Below are positions 44,123 through 54,570 of a stretch of DNA of 64,000 nt, piece by piece. The translations under genes were made by a program, and so were the position numbers. The stretch is from Rhineura floridana (lineage: Eukaryota > Chordata > Lepidosauria > Squamata > Rhineuridae). Location: the NCBI RefSeq assembly GCF_030035675.1, contig NC_084489.1, forward strand, positions 37,495,001 through 37,559,000, given 5' to 3'. A model generated the notes under the pieces. It did not search any database, had not been told where the DNA came from, and saw only the letters and a program-made list of their open reading frames with translations. The stretch's first letter is position 1. Each line of letters opens with the position of its first letter.

Positions 44123-44581
44123 CAGCAGTGATAAACCTCCAGCCGACAGGCCTAATTAGACCTGCTAGGCATCCCAATTTGGTCAAACAATGCCTACCTG
44201 CCCTACCCCTGACATATATGACATCAGGTGTGGGGCATAAAGATGTGGCTGGGGCAAAAAGGGCTTACAGGCACCATTGATCAGCTGATCAGAAGCACCT
44301 GCAAATCCCTATGAATAGTGCCTTGTATAGCTCTTTGCAAGCCCCAACAATCAATTGATTATTGGTGATTGCAGAGAGCTGTGCATGGCTCTTTGAAGCC
44401 TTTTAAATCAGTTGATTGTTGAGGCTTCAAAGTGCTGCACACTGGGTGAAAACAGGTCACCAGATGTCATTGTGATGTCAGGTGATTGACAGATGGGCGG
44501 CCCTACCCATGTGTCAAATTTGGCCTGTGTGTGTATGTGTTGAAAAATAAGGATCTGATCTGATCTAGTTCGCTGCCCCTG
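44123..44581. mobile_element. hAT-type non-autonomous element with 8-bp TSD
   Basis: Starts CAGCAGTGATAAACCTCCAG and ends GCTGCCCCTG. Flanks TGTTATGG (44,115-44,122) and TGTTAGGG (44,582-44,589) match at 7 of 8. The interior holds repeated AATCAATTGATT / AATCAGTTGATT palindromes. Confidence 0.75.
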
Positions 44582-44589
44582 TGTTAGGG

Positions 44590-45079
44590 TCTTTTCATGT
44601 TCACTTAAGCTCCAAAATGCTGGGAAATTCAGCTTTAAGGGTTATACCATTAACAGATATGTTGTTTAGGCAATCTGGATATAGTATGGTATCCTATTCT
44701 ATGATTAGTTCCAATTTCACTATTACCTTGGTACTGGAATGGTGGACCTAAGTCTTGGATTTGTCTGGTCACTGAAATCAACACATAGAACCTATGCAAT
44801 TAAAGTTATTATTCCATGTTTCAAGTACATAGCTGGCAACAATAGTATCCACATAGATTTTTTTTGTTACTTGAATATATGCTATCAGCAAGTGCTATTA
44901 TGCTATTAGAATTCTGTAAAACTATGTGATGATGCAACTTGTATTTCATGTGACCAGGATCATGATGGTAGGTGGTATGTTGGATTGCTTGGTAGATAAA
45001 ATTGGTGGTGTTGATGTATCACTCATGATCATTTTTGGAGGGAAGGAAGTTTTATTATACTTACACTAGTTACTAACAT
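44590..45079. other. No feature recognised
   Basis: Unique-looking AT-rich sequence. Confidence 0.4.
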
Positions 45080-45238
45080 CTGTTATTTTTTCTTATCTTA
45101 GTTTATGCTGTTTATTTTGTATTGATGTTTTAGTTTATTTTAGAAATATTTAGTAGTATATTTTAATATACTGTACACTGCCCTATGACCATACGATGAA
45201 GGGCAGTACAGAAATATCTAAACAGATAAATTTGATCC
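45080..45238 (+). repeat. L2-like LINE 3' tail
   Basis: T-rich 3' UTR, then ACTGCCCTATGACCATACGA and TGAAGGGCAGTACAGAAATA. The stem reads CTGCCC/GGGCAG rather than CCGCCC/GGGCGG, a paired change. Confidence 0.65.
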
Positions 45239-45925
45239 TTATACTATGATCCTAAAGCATTTAAGTTGTAATTTTAACTTCTGTAAAAATCACATTGATT
45301 TTATTTACACCAGAATTGCTCTTGGAGCATCACTAAGGTCTAACAACCAAATGGGTTGTCAGCAATTTCATGGAGCTCAGAGCTCCAATGCACATAAAGA
45401 GTTGTTGCACCTACACAAACGTCCACATTATTTCAATAGAGGGACCTCTGTGTGTATCCTACTTCTCATATGCAGCTATCTTTTCTGTTAAAATGTATTG
45501 AAAAACCTAAATATACACAGGATTTTCATATAGGCAACATGCCATTTCTGAGACACTGGATCACAAAGTCTTTTTAAAAAACAAACAAACCAAGGTGCTC
45601 TCGAGTTCCTTTGAAGAAGCCTTGGAAATGTTTCATTTGCCATTAGATTCTTAAATATTTATTAAAAACTTGGCTTGTGTATAATATGTGCGCATTGTAA
45701 TTCTATTTCAATAAGATGTTGTCTTGAGCTTCTTTTAGAACAATTGAAGATTGGTTTCAATGGACTAAAGTGAAACTATATACAGTAATAACATTACTAA
45801 ATAAATTAAAGTAATAAAACATATATAATGAAACTTTTATCAATCCATAAAATAGCAGAGAGGGGCAGAGAATAAACTTCTTTCTAGCATGCATCCAGCA
45901 ATATGAGAGCTCTGCTAGTTAACAT
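45239..45925. other. No feature recognised
   Basis: AT-rich intronic sequence without recognisable repeats or genes. Confidence 0.4.
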
Positions 45926-46838
45926 GGACATAAGAAGATCCTGCTGGATCAGGCCAGTGGCCCATCTAGTCCAGCATCCTGTTCTCACAGTGGCCAACCA
46001 GGTGCCTGGGGGAAGCCCACAAGCAGGACCCGAGTGCAAGAACAGTGTCCCCTCCTGAGGCTTCCGGCAACTGGTTTTCAGAAGCATGCTGCCTCTGACT
46101 AGGGTGGCACAGCACAGCCATCATGGCTAGTAGCCATTGATAGCCCTGTCCTCCATAAATTTGTCTAATCTTCTTTTAAAGCCGTCCAAGCTGGTGGCCA
46201 TGACTGCATCTTGTGGGAGCAAATTCCATAGTTTAACTATGCGCTGAGTAAAGAAGTACTTCCTTTTGTCTGTCCTGAATCTTCCAACATTCAGCTTCTT
46301 TGAATGTCCACGAGTTCTAGTATTATGAGAGAGAGAAAAACTTTTCTCTATCCACTTTCTCAATGCCATGCATAATTTTATACACTTCTATCATGTCTCC
46401 TCTGACCCGTTTTTTTCTAAAGTAAAAAGCCCCAAATGCTGCAACCTTTCCTCATAAGGGAGTCTCTCCATCCCCTTGATCATTCTGGTTGCCCTCCTCT
46501 GAACCTTTTCCAACTCTATAATATCCTTTTTGAGATGAGGCGACCAGAACTATACACAGTATTCCAAGTGGGGCCGCATCATAGATTTATACAACGGCAT
46601 TATGATATCGGCTGTTTTATTTTCAATACCTTTCCTAATTATCGCTAGCATGGAATTTGCCTTCTTCACAGCTGCCGCACACTGGGTCGACATTTTCATC
46701 GTGCTGTCCACTACAACCCTGAGGTGTCTCTCCAGGTCGGTTACCGCCAGTTCAGACCCCATGAGCGTATATGTGAAATTAAGATTTTTTGCTCCAATAT
46801 GCATAATTTTACACTTGTTAATATTGAGTTGCATTTGC

Positions 46839-48698
46839 GACTTCCCAGGAGGATCGCTCCGCCTGTGCTTGCCTCTAGACGAGCTCTCGTCTCAGAGGAA
46901 GCTTTTTCAGTTTTAAAACCAGTCAGAAGTTTTTTTTTGACTGGGAAATTTTTCTCCCAGAGAAGGGAGAAACTTAGAGATTACCCACAGAAGTTCCGTG
47001 GTGTTTGTTGGACTGGAATTCATTGGAATCGCCTATGAAGGAAGGCAGCCAACAGCGTCGGACGGAGCCAGGGATTACAAACAGGCTCTAACTGATTAAG
47101 CGAGACTTTTTTTTTCTTCAAAGAAAAATGGAAATTAACAGGCAAGCATACTCCTGTCTATTATCATCATTTTGTATCGTTACTGCAAAAGAGATTTGTC
47201 AAAGAGTCAGCAACAAGGAAGCCCTGGGTGAGTTATAACTTTCTCTTTTACATATGGAATTAAGGAGGAAGAAAATCGAAATAGCCTATCTTTGTTTTTT
47301 TATTGGAAAAAGCTGGCATGGAATTGAGCATTTTAAAGATATAAACGGATGAGAGGCATCTGATTTGAAGAGAAAAATTGATTTATCTGATATTTGAGTA
47401 TTATATGTCTGGGACTATTTTTTCTGGTCTACTTTTTTTTTTTTGGCGAATCTGCTTATTCCTTATGCCACTAATCATTTGGACGCTGTGAACTAAATTT
47501 GTTTTGGACATATAAGAGATAAGGCAGTTTGTGCTGTCTAGAGGGTGATGTCATCTGGCTTGGAAGATTAACTCATTTGTGACTGGAAAAAGAAATAAAC
47601 TGTTCTTTGCTTGAGAATAGTGACTATATTGGAATTGAAGGGGTTTTGTTCTTTTGGTTTTAAGAATGACAATCAAGAAGGAGGCTGAGACCCTGGATGT
47701 TCAGGAAGGGGTTCTCTCTCTAAATATGTTTCAGAAAATAATGAATGAGATTAAGCTAACAAAACAAGAGCTGGGACAGAACAGACAAGAGATGAAAATT
47801 GGATTTAGCAAAATGAGACAGGAGCTGAAAGAAATACAGGATTCTATAAGTGGACAAGAAAAAGAAGACGAAAGATCAAAGGGAAGGTTCAAGCCCTGGA
47901 GATTGGAATAGATTTATCAAATATGGACCTGGAAAAAGATTTGGATTTTATGGTTGTGATGGATCCTAAAGACAAATATTACTGTTTGGAATTCAGCGCT
48001 GCCCCTGAAGGAATTGGTGAAGAGATTAGAGATAAAGATATCAATGACTCGAAAAAATTCCTGGATTGGAAGGATTTGATGGAACTTGAAATAGAGAAAG
48101 TTTATAGAATAAATTCCAGATATGTGACAATGGAAAAACTCTCAAGAGATGTGTTAGTGCATTCTGTAAAAAAGAGGAACAGAGATACAACTTTACAACA
48201 ACATTTCAGTAATACATTCAGAATTGATGGCAAGAAAATATCTGTGATGAAAGAAATCCCTATCAGACTCTTATTATATGACTATGGCAGCAAGACCAAG
48301 ATTATTGGGTGTGCAAAGATGGAAGATGGAATCAATATTGATAATGGGAGAATGGGATAAGAGCTATTGAAATTACTGGACTTAGTAGACCTGAAGAGAT
48401 GGATTAATTGACATGTCTATTTGGAGAAAAATTGATGGATATATATCTCAAGGATTAGAAACTTCTCTTTGACTTTTTGTGGAAAGAATAAAATGATGTT
48501 AATGAGATTTGATACCAATTAAGATAACCACTGGAGGAAGGTGATTGTATAATTTTATTAAGAGACAGGTTTGTTATATATTATAGACTTATAGCTAATC
48601 TACGACAAATCGGAAGTCAATAGTTTTTATTGTAATAGTTATTAATTTGTTTTGTTTTGTTTTTGAAAATTTGAATAAAAATTAATGATAAAAAAAAT
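46839..48698 (+). mobile_element. HAL1-like ORF1-only L1 element, copy A
   Basis: Complete insertion of about 1.86 kb: 5' UTR from GACTTCCCAGGAGGATCG to 47,665, ORF1, a 3' UTR of about 0.33 kb with TTTGAATAAAAATTAATGA, and a poly-A end. The flanks ATATTGAGTTGCATTTGC (46,821-46,838) and ATATTGAATTGCATTTGC (48,699-48,716) are an 18-bp TSD with one mismatch. The host sequence on both sides is CR1. No endonuclease or RT sequence is present, and nothing suggests an internal deletion specific to this copy, since copy D has the same layout. Confidence 0.88.
47666..48360 (+). pseudogene. L1 ORF1-like protein, copy A (frame-broken)
   Basis: Starts MTIKKEAETLDVQEG. The first 82 residues are heptad-rich (MFQKIMNEIKLTKQELGQNR), typical of the ORF1p coiled coil. 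The frame is lost near 47,905 and coding continues in another frame to 48,360. That second part is the RRM-like core: YYCLEFSAAPEG, LDWKDLMELEIEKVYRIN, RYVTMEKLSRDVLVHSVKK, QQHFSNTFRIDGKKI and EIPIRLLLYDYG. The family's role is inferred to be RNA binding and chaperoning of its own transcript. One frameshift relative to copy D. Confidence 0.8.
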
Positions 48699-48785
48699 AT
48701 ATTGAATTGCATTTGCCATTTTTCCGCCCATTCACTCAGTTTGGAGAGGTCTTTTTGGAGCTCTTCGCAATCCCTTTTTGTTTTT

Positions 48786-50022
48786 GTTTTTTTATTATTA
48801 ATTTTTATTCAAATTTTCAAAAACAAAAAAAAACAACACAAAACAAAAACAATTATACAAAAAAAAATAAAATGTTGACTTCCGATTTGTCGCAGATCAA
48901 CCATAGGTCTACAATATATAACAATCCTGTCTCTAAAATTATATTACAAAATCACTTTCCTCCAGTAGTTATCTTAATTAATCATCAAATCTCATAAACA
49001 TTACTTTATTCTTTCCACAAAAAGTCCAAAAGAGATTTCAATTCCTTGAGAGATATATCTTTCAATTTTTCTCCAAATAAACATGTCGCTTAATCCATCT
49101 TGATTCAAATCTGTTAGGTCCAGTAATTTCAATAGCCATTCCTCCATTATCTATATTAATTCCATCTTCCATCTTCAATAATCCTGTTAAATCCAGTAAT
49201 TTCAGTAGCCATTCTTCCATTATCAGTATCCCATAATAATCTTGTTGTCATAGCCATAATCCAAATAAACATATCGATTAATCCATCTCGTCGAATCTAT
49301 TAGGTCCAATAATTTCCATAACCATTCTTCCATTATCAATATTAATTCCATCTTCCATCTTCAATAGTCCTGTTAAATCCAGTGGTTTCAGTATCCACTC
49401 ATCCATTATCAGTATCTCATGATGATCTTGCTGTCATAGCCATAGTCATATAACAAGAGTCTGATGGGAATTTCCCCCTTCACAAATATGTCCTTGCCAT
49501 CAATTCTAAATATGTTGCTGAAATATTGTTGTAAAGTCACTTCTCTGCTCTTCTTTTTTACGAAATGCACTGGCTCATCTCTTAAGAGTTTTTCCATTGT
49601 CACATATTTGTAATTAATTCCATAGATTTTTTCTATGTCAAGCTCCATCACATCATTCCAGTCAAGAAAATTATCCAAGACGTTGATAACTTTATCACTA
49701 ATATCTTCATTAGTTTCTTCAGAGACAACGTTGAATTCCAAACAGTAAACTTTATTTCTAACATCCGTAAACTCCAGATCTTTTTCCAATTCCTCATTTG
49801 TTCCAGTCTCCATGGCTTGTATCTTCCCTTTAATTTTTCTTTTCTCATCTCTAATCCCATCAAAATCCTCTTTCACAGAATCCCCTATTTTTTTAAACTC
49901 CTGCATCATTTTGCTAAGTTCAATTTTCATCTCCTGTCTGCCCTGTCTCAGGGTTTGTTTCATTATCTCAATCTCACTCATTATTTTCTGAAACATAATT
50001 TCTTCCATGGTCTCAGTCACTT

Positions 50023-50024
<2 letters not shown>
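48786..50024 (-). mobile_element. HAL1-like element, copy C (5'-truncated at ORF1 start)
   Basis: Minus-strand element beginning inside the first codons of ORF1 (50,024) and ending in its own poly-A (poly-T on the plus strand from about 48,780). Its 5' edge abuts the 29-nt poly-A of copy B (50,025-50,053). The 3' UTR is longer than in A and D because a unit of about 185 bp is tandemly repeated (49,081-49,269 and 49,270-49,452). Confidence 0.85.
49409..50021 (-). CDS. L1 ORF1-like protein, copy C (missing its first few codons)
   Basis: An uninterrupted frame of about 200 residues: VTETMEEIMFQKIMSEIEIM, QTLRQGRQEMKIELSKMMQE (coiled coil), a basic KRKIKGKIQAMETGT hinge, then the RRM-like core YCLEFNVVSEETNEDISD, LDWNDVMELDIEKIYGIN, KYVTMEKLLRDEPVHFVKKK, QQYFSNIFRIDGKDI and EIPIRLLLYDYGYDSK. 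The upstream open stretch of lysines is only the neighbouring element's poly-A read through. There is no own start codon, so expression is unlikely, but the frame is undamaged. Confidence 0.75.
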
Positions 50025-50053
<29 letters not shown>

Positions 50054-52054
50054 CAATAATTTTTATTCAGATTTTCATAAAACATACAAGACAAAATCAT
50101 AAAACATTCAAAGACAAAAAACAAAATCAAAAATAGTTAAACAAAAAGAAAAAAAGAAAAAAAAAACAAAAATAAAAAATAAAAAGTAAAATATTGACTT
50201 CCCATTTGTCAAAGATCAAATCAGTTATAAGTCTATAATATATAACAATCCTGTCTCTTAAGTCATATTATAAAATCACTTTCCTCCAGTAGTTATCTTA
50301 CTTAATCATCAAATCTCATAAACATTACTTTATTCTTTCCACAAAAAGTCAAAGAGAGGTTTCAATTCTTTAAGAAATATATCTATCAATTTTTTTTTCC
50401 AGATAAGCATATCGATTAATCCATCTCATTACTAATTATGATAATCTTATTGTCATAACCATAGTCAAAATAAACATTTCAATTAATCCATCACATCAGA
50501 ATCTGTTAGGTTCAATAATTTCAGTAGCCATTGTTCTATTATCTCTATTAGTTCCATTTTCCATCTTCCATCTTCAGTAGTCTTGTTAAGTCCAGTAATT
50601 TCAATATCCAATCTTCCATTATCAGTATTCCATAATAATCTTGCTGTCAAAGCCATAGTCATATAGTAAGAGTCTGATGGGGATTACCTCTATCCCAAAT
50701 ATTTTCTTGCCATCCATTCTGAATAGGTTGCTGAAATACTGCTGTAAAATCATATCTCTGTTCTTTTTTTCAAAATACACTGGGTCATCTCTTAAAAGTT
50801 TTTCCATTGTCACATGGCTGCAGTTAATTCCATAGATTTTCTCTATATTGGGCTCCATCACATCATTCCAGTCCAGAAGATTATCCATGCCATTGATAAC
50901 TTTATCTCTAAAATCTTCATTCATTTCTTCAGAGATAACATTGAGTTCCAAACAATAGATTTTATTTCTAAAGTCCATAGACTCCAAATCTTGTTCCTGT
51001 TCCACGTTGGTTCCAATCTCCGGGATCTCCTCTCTCACAGGGACCCCTATTCCAGTCTCCAGGGTCACCTCTCTCACAGGGACCCCTGTTCCAATCTCCG
51101 GGGTCTCCTCTCTCACAGGGACCCCTTCCAGGGTCACCTCTCTCACAGGGACCCTTATATCTTTAATCTCCTGCTTCATTTTACTCAATTCAATTTTCAT
51201 TATCTCAATCTCATCCATTATTTTCTGAAACATAGTTATTTCCAGATTTTCAGCCACTTTCTTAATTGCCATTTTAAAAGAAAAATATAGGAAAACCACT
51301 TCTTATTTCAGCAACAATTGGGTTAATACTCCAAACTTGGTGACATCACAGTATAAACAGAGCAGACAGCCTTATCTCTCCAATAGTTAAGTAAACAAAA
51401 TGCAGTTCCCAGGATCGAAACAATTAATGGCAATCGTCAAGAAACAGATTCGTCAAAATAAAATAGACCAAAAAGAGAGTAGTTCCAGACATGATACTCC
51501 AAAGTTCATAAATCAAATTTGTTTATTTTTTTCCCCTCCTCGAAATAAAAATCCCTCTTCCGTTAATATCTTTAGAATGCACTTCCAGGCCCGCTTTTTG
51601 CAATAAAAACAAAGATAAGCTTTTTTCGATTTCTTTCCTCCTTAGTTTCGTGAGTGAAAGAGAAATTTTTTAACTCACCCAATTCTTTATAGCTGATTCA
51701 TTGACAAATCTCTTTTTGGTGCAACAATTTAAACCAAGTAAAAAAAAAATGGAAAGAAGGATGCTTGCCTGTTAGTTCGTTTTTCTTTGAAGAAAAACGT
51801 GTCGCTTAATCAGCAAGAGCTTTGATGGAAGTCCGTCCGGCATTCGCTGGCTGAACTTTCTCTCATAAATTAATGAAATCCAGTCCTCCCAACAAAAACA
51901 GGCTTTGTGGTTAATCTCACGTTTCTCCCTGGCCGGGAGAAAATCTTAACCAGTCAAAAAAAACACATTCTGACTGATTAAAGCTGAAAAAACTTCATCT
52001 AAGACAAGAGCTTGTCTCAGAGGCAGCACAGGCGAATCACCCTTCCCGGAAGTC
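50025..52054 (-). mobile_element. HAL1-like element, copy B (full length)
   Basis: Minus-strand element starting at 52,054 with GACTTCCGGGAAGGGTGA (same 5' terminus as A and D), 5' UTR to 51,273, ORF1, a long 3' UTR and a 29-nt poly-A. The pair C+B is bounded by one shared TSD, CGCAATCCCTTTTTGTTTT, at 48,766-48,784 and 52,055-52,073 in CR1. B therefore inserted into CR1 and C later entered B's tail. Confidence 0.87.
50622..51272 (-). CDS. L1 ORF1-like protein, copy B (intact, with VPVRE repeats)
   Basis: A single intact frame of 216 residues from MAIKKVAENLEITMFQKI, the start chosen by homology to copies A and D. A shortened coiled coil (MDEIEIMKIELSKMKQEIKD) is followed by four imperfect VPVRE-[VE]-TLE/IPEIG units. 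The RRM-like core comes next: YCLELNVISEEMNEDFRD, LDWNDVMEPNIEKIYGIN, SHVTMEKLLRDDPVYFEKKN, QQYFSNLFRMDGKKI and VIPIRLLLYDYGFDSK. The repeat block replaces the basic hinge present in C and D. The presumed function is RNA-binding ORF1p. Confidence 0.82.
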   Translation of the reverse strand: MAIKKVAENLEITMFQKIMDEIEIMKIELSKMKQEIKDIRVPVREVTLEGVPVREETPEIGTGVPVREVTLETGIGVPVREEIPEIGTNVEQEQDLESMDFRNKIYCLELNVISEEMNEDFRDKVINGMDNLLDWNDVMEPNIEKIYGINCSHVTMEKLLRDDPVYFEKKNRDMILQQYFSNLFRMDGKKIFGIEVIPIRLLLYDYGFDSKIIMEY

Positions 52055-52535
52055 CGCAATCCCTTTTTGTTTTAACAACCCTGAACAATTTAGTGTCATC
52101 AGCAAACTTGGCCACTTCACTGCTCACTCCTAATTCTAGGTCATTAATGAACAAGTTGAAAAGTACAGGTCCCAATACCGATCCTTGAGGGACTCCACTT
52201 TCTACAGCCCTCCATTGGGAGAACTGTCCGTTTATTCCTACTCTCTGCTCTCTGCTTCTTAACCAATTCCTTATCCACAAGAGGACCTCTCCTCTTATTC
52301 CATGACTGCTAAGCTTCCTCAGAAGTCTTTGGTGAGGTACCTTGTCAAACGCTTTTTGAAAGTCTAAGTACTTTCTACCAGTTTTCCAGGGGCAGAAGTT
52401 AAGCTAACTGGCCTGTAATTTCTGGAATCCCCCCTGAATCCCTTTTTGAAGATTGGTGTTACATTTGTCACTTTCCAGTCCTCAGGCACGGAGGAGGACC
52501 CGAGGGACAAGTTACATAAAGGAGGCAGAATTTTT

Positions 52536-53615
52536 TAACCTAAGGCCATGCATTTGCTTTTCTACTGCTTTGTTACTGATTGTGTATAGGGACATGCTAA
52601 CAGCATTTTGGAATGTTTGGAACTTACTTTATTTGAGACAATGTTGTTTAAGATTGTTGTGTTATTTTTAGTGAAATGTGGTTATAATTTAATACAAAAA
52701 CAATCAGGTACAAAATAGCATATTACGGGGTGGGCAGATAGATTTTAATCTATTAGCACATCATGGTACATTCAAAGAGTTTTTGGTACCCAATTAGCAA
52801 TAGCAGCAACAATCTCTCACCCCAAAATTAGGCTGTTAAAATTTCTGATCTGTAGTAACTATAGTTAGAATCTCTGGTCTGTAGAAGTAGATCTGAACTT
52901 GTATATGCAGGTTTCCCAGTGTATGGTGCATGGAGTACTGTCGATAATTGACTCCATCCTCCAGTATACCATTTTGCATCTGACTCTTCACGCCTCCCTC
53001 CCCCTGGCCATTCTTTTGCACTGAGCTCTGAATGGTGCACTGTGGGTTTCTAGTAAAAACCCAAAGCAGATCCTTGGCATATTCAGCACCAACTAAAAAT
53101 GCACCTAGTAAATTATATAATGCTTCTTAAACCATAATTTACTTTTTATATGGATGCATGATATTATGAAATTATATAAAGATGAAATATATAATATGTC
53201 AGCAGGTACATTTTAATGTATTTCTATAACAAGCATATCCTTGCATTTTCCCTCATATGATTTTTACTTGCGTATAGTAGAGCATATTGTACCATAAAAT
53301 AAAATTATGGTACAAATGTGATTTTTCTCTTTTCCCAGTAATAGTACTCTTTTAAGCATGGTATGTATCTTGGATGGCTGCAACCAAAATTATTTATGAT
53401 GGGAATTTTGTTGTTTGTCTTTCAAATCTGCATGAATAAGATGATAATTTTACTTTTTGATTATTTAAATAATGTTCACTTTTAACAAGAGGTTAGTTCA
53501 GATGCCAAACATTCAAATCAGATTGTAAGAATATTGCGGGTATTAGACAGGGAATGCTAAAAAGAAAAGGTGGGTGGGAGGGAATAATAAAGGGTTTATA
53601 AAGTATAGTACTATA
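52536..53615. other. No feature recognised
   Basis: AT-rich unique-looking sequence. A modest open stretch near 52,830-53,040 on the minus strand has no recognisable motif. Confidence 0.4.
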
Positions 53616-53619
53616 CAGT

Positions 53620-53925
53620 ACTATATATATTACGACATACAAGGTGGTGCTATTAATATATAAAGCCCTTAACAGCTTGGGACTAGTTTACTTGAAGGAT
53701 CACTTTACCCCGTATATACTCACTTGATCATTTCAGTCTGCAGAACTGGCATTTTTACAAGTGCTAGATCATGTTTGTTCTGCACTTGTAAAGATTCAAT
53801 ATTTTAGCATGGCAGCACCTACACACTGGAACTCCCTGTCTAATGGCTAATGTACTTTTTTCGACACCTGCTAAAACCTTTTCTACTTAGACAAGCCTAT
53901 GCAGATATGTAAAGGTGATGTGTAT
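53620..53925 (+). mobile_element. Old L2-clade LINE fragment
   Basis: ATATATAAAGCCCTTAACAG, CTTGGGACTAGTTTACTTGA and CCTACACACTGGAACTCCCT correspond to YKALNSLGLVYLKD and PTHWNSL, paralleling the better-preserved copy just downstream. Confidence 0.65.
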
Positions 53926-53984
53926 TTTATAATGTATATTTTCACTGCAGATTTTATTATATTTTCTAATTTCGAGGCCAAGGC

Positions 53985-54570
53985 TAATTTCTAATTTCTG
54001 GCCAAGTTCAAGGTTCTAGTTTTGGTGTACAAAGCCGTATACAGCTTGGAACCAGGATACTTGAAAGACCGTGTTATTCCTTATATACCCAGTCGATCAC
54101 TGTGCTCTGCAGGTGAGGGCCTCCTGCAGATACCATCTTACCAGGAGGTCCGTTCTGCACAACATAGGAAACGGACCTTTAGTGTGGCGGCACCTACCCT
54201 GTGGAATTACCTACCCTTAAATATTAGACAGGCGCCATCTCAGTTATCTTTTCGGCGCCTATTGAAGACCTTCCTCTTTCAACAAGCCTTTAAGGTGAGA
54301 CCTTATCCCAGTCTGCGTCTGTGTTGGAATTGCTTTTTAATATGTTTTTAAACCTTTTTAAAAAAACTATGTTTTTAACCTTTTTTTAAAAAGATGTCTT
54401 CAGGGGTTTTTAAAAAAATATTTTTAAAGATGTTGTCTTTTAATGTATTTTAAAGTCTGTTTTTATGATGTTTTAAAGTGTTTTTAGTGCTTTCGTTTGC
54501 CGCCCTGGGCGCTTATGGGTGGAAGGGTGGCATATACATAAAATAATAAAATAAAAAAATAAAAAATGTT
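53985..54570 (+). mobile_element. L2-clade LINE 3' end, second subfamily
   Basis: Encodes FKVLVLVYKAVYSLEPGYLK, DRVIPYIPSRSLCSAGEGLL, KRTFSVAAPTLWNYLPLNIR and SFRRLLKTFLFQQAF without a break, then a U-rich 3' UTR, the stem GCCGCCCTGGGCGC and an A/T tail. It is distinct from the 34.6 kb subfamily (YLKDRVIPYIPSRS versus YLMERLSHYIPTRS). Confidence 0.85.

Larger units (their letters stand above)
45926..52535 (-). mobile_element. CR1 LINE split by three HAL1-like insertions
   Basis: CR1 pieces on the minus strand lie at 45,926-46,838, 48,699-48,785 and 52,055-52,535, net about 1.5 kb. Coding blocks in element order are [20 protein letters not shown] and [11 protein letters not shown] (RT palm, 52,095-52,190), INKCKIMHIGAKNLNF, MSTQCAAAVKKANSMLAIIR, MRPHLEYCV (46,550-46,834) and LNVGRFRTDKRKYFFTQRIV (46,127-46,369). 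The 3' UTR follows, with CAGTGGCCAACCAGGTGCC and an ACATAAGAAGATC end. 5'-truncated and frame-broken. An apparent internal deletion lies near 52,375. Confidence 0.92.

Noticed and set aside
50025-50056. A lysine-rich N-terminal extension of the copy C ORF1 protein
   Set aside because: These codons are the poly-A tail of the adjacent copy B read through, not part of the protein.
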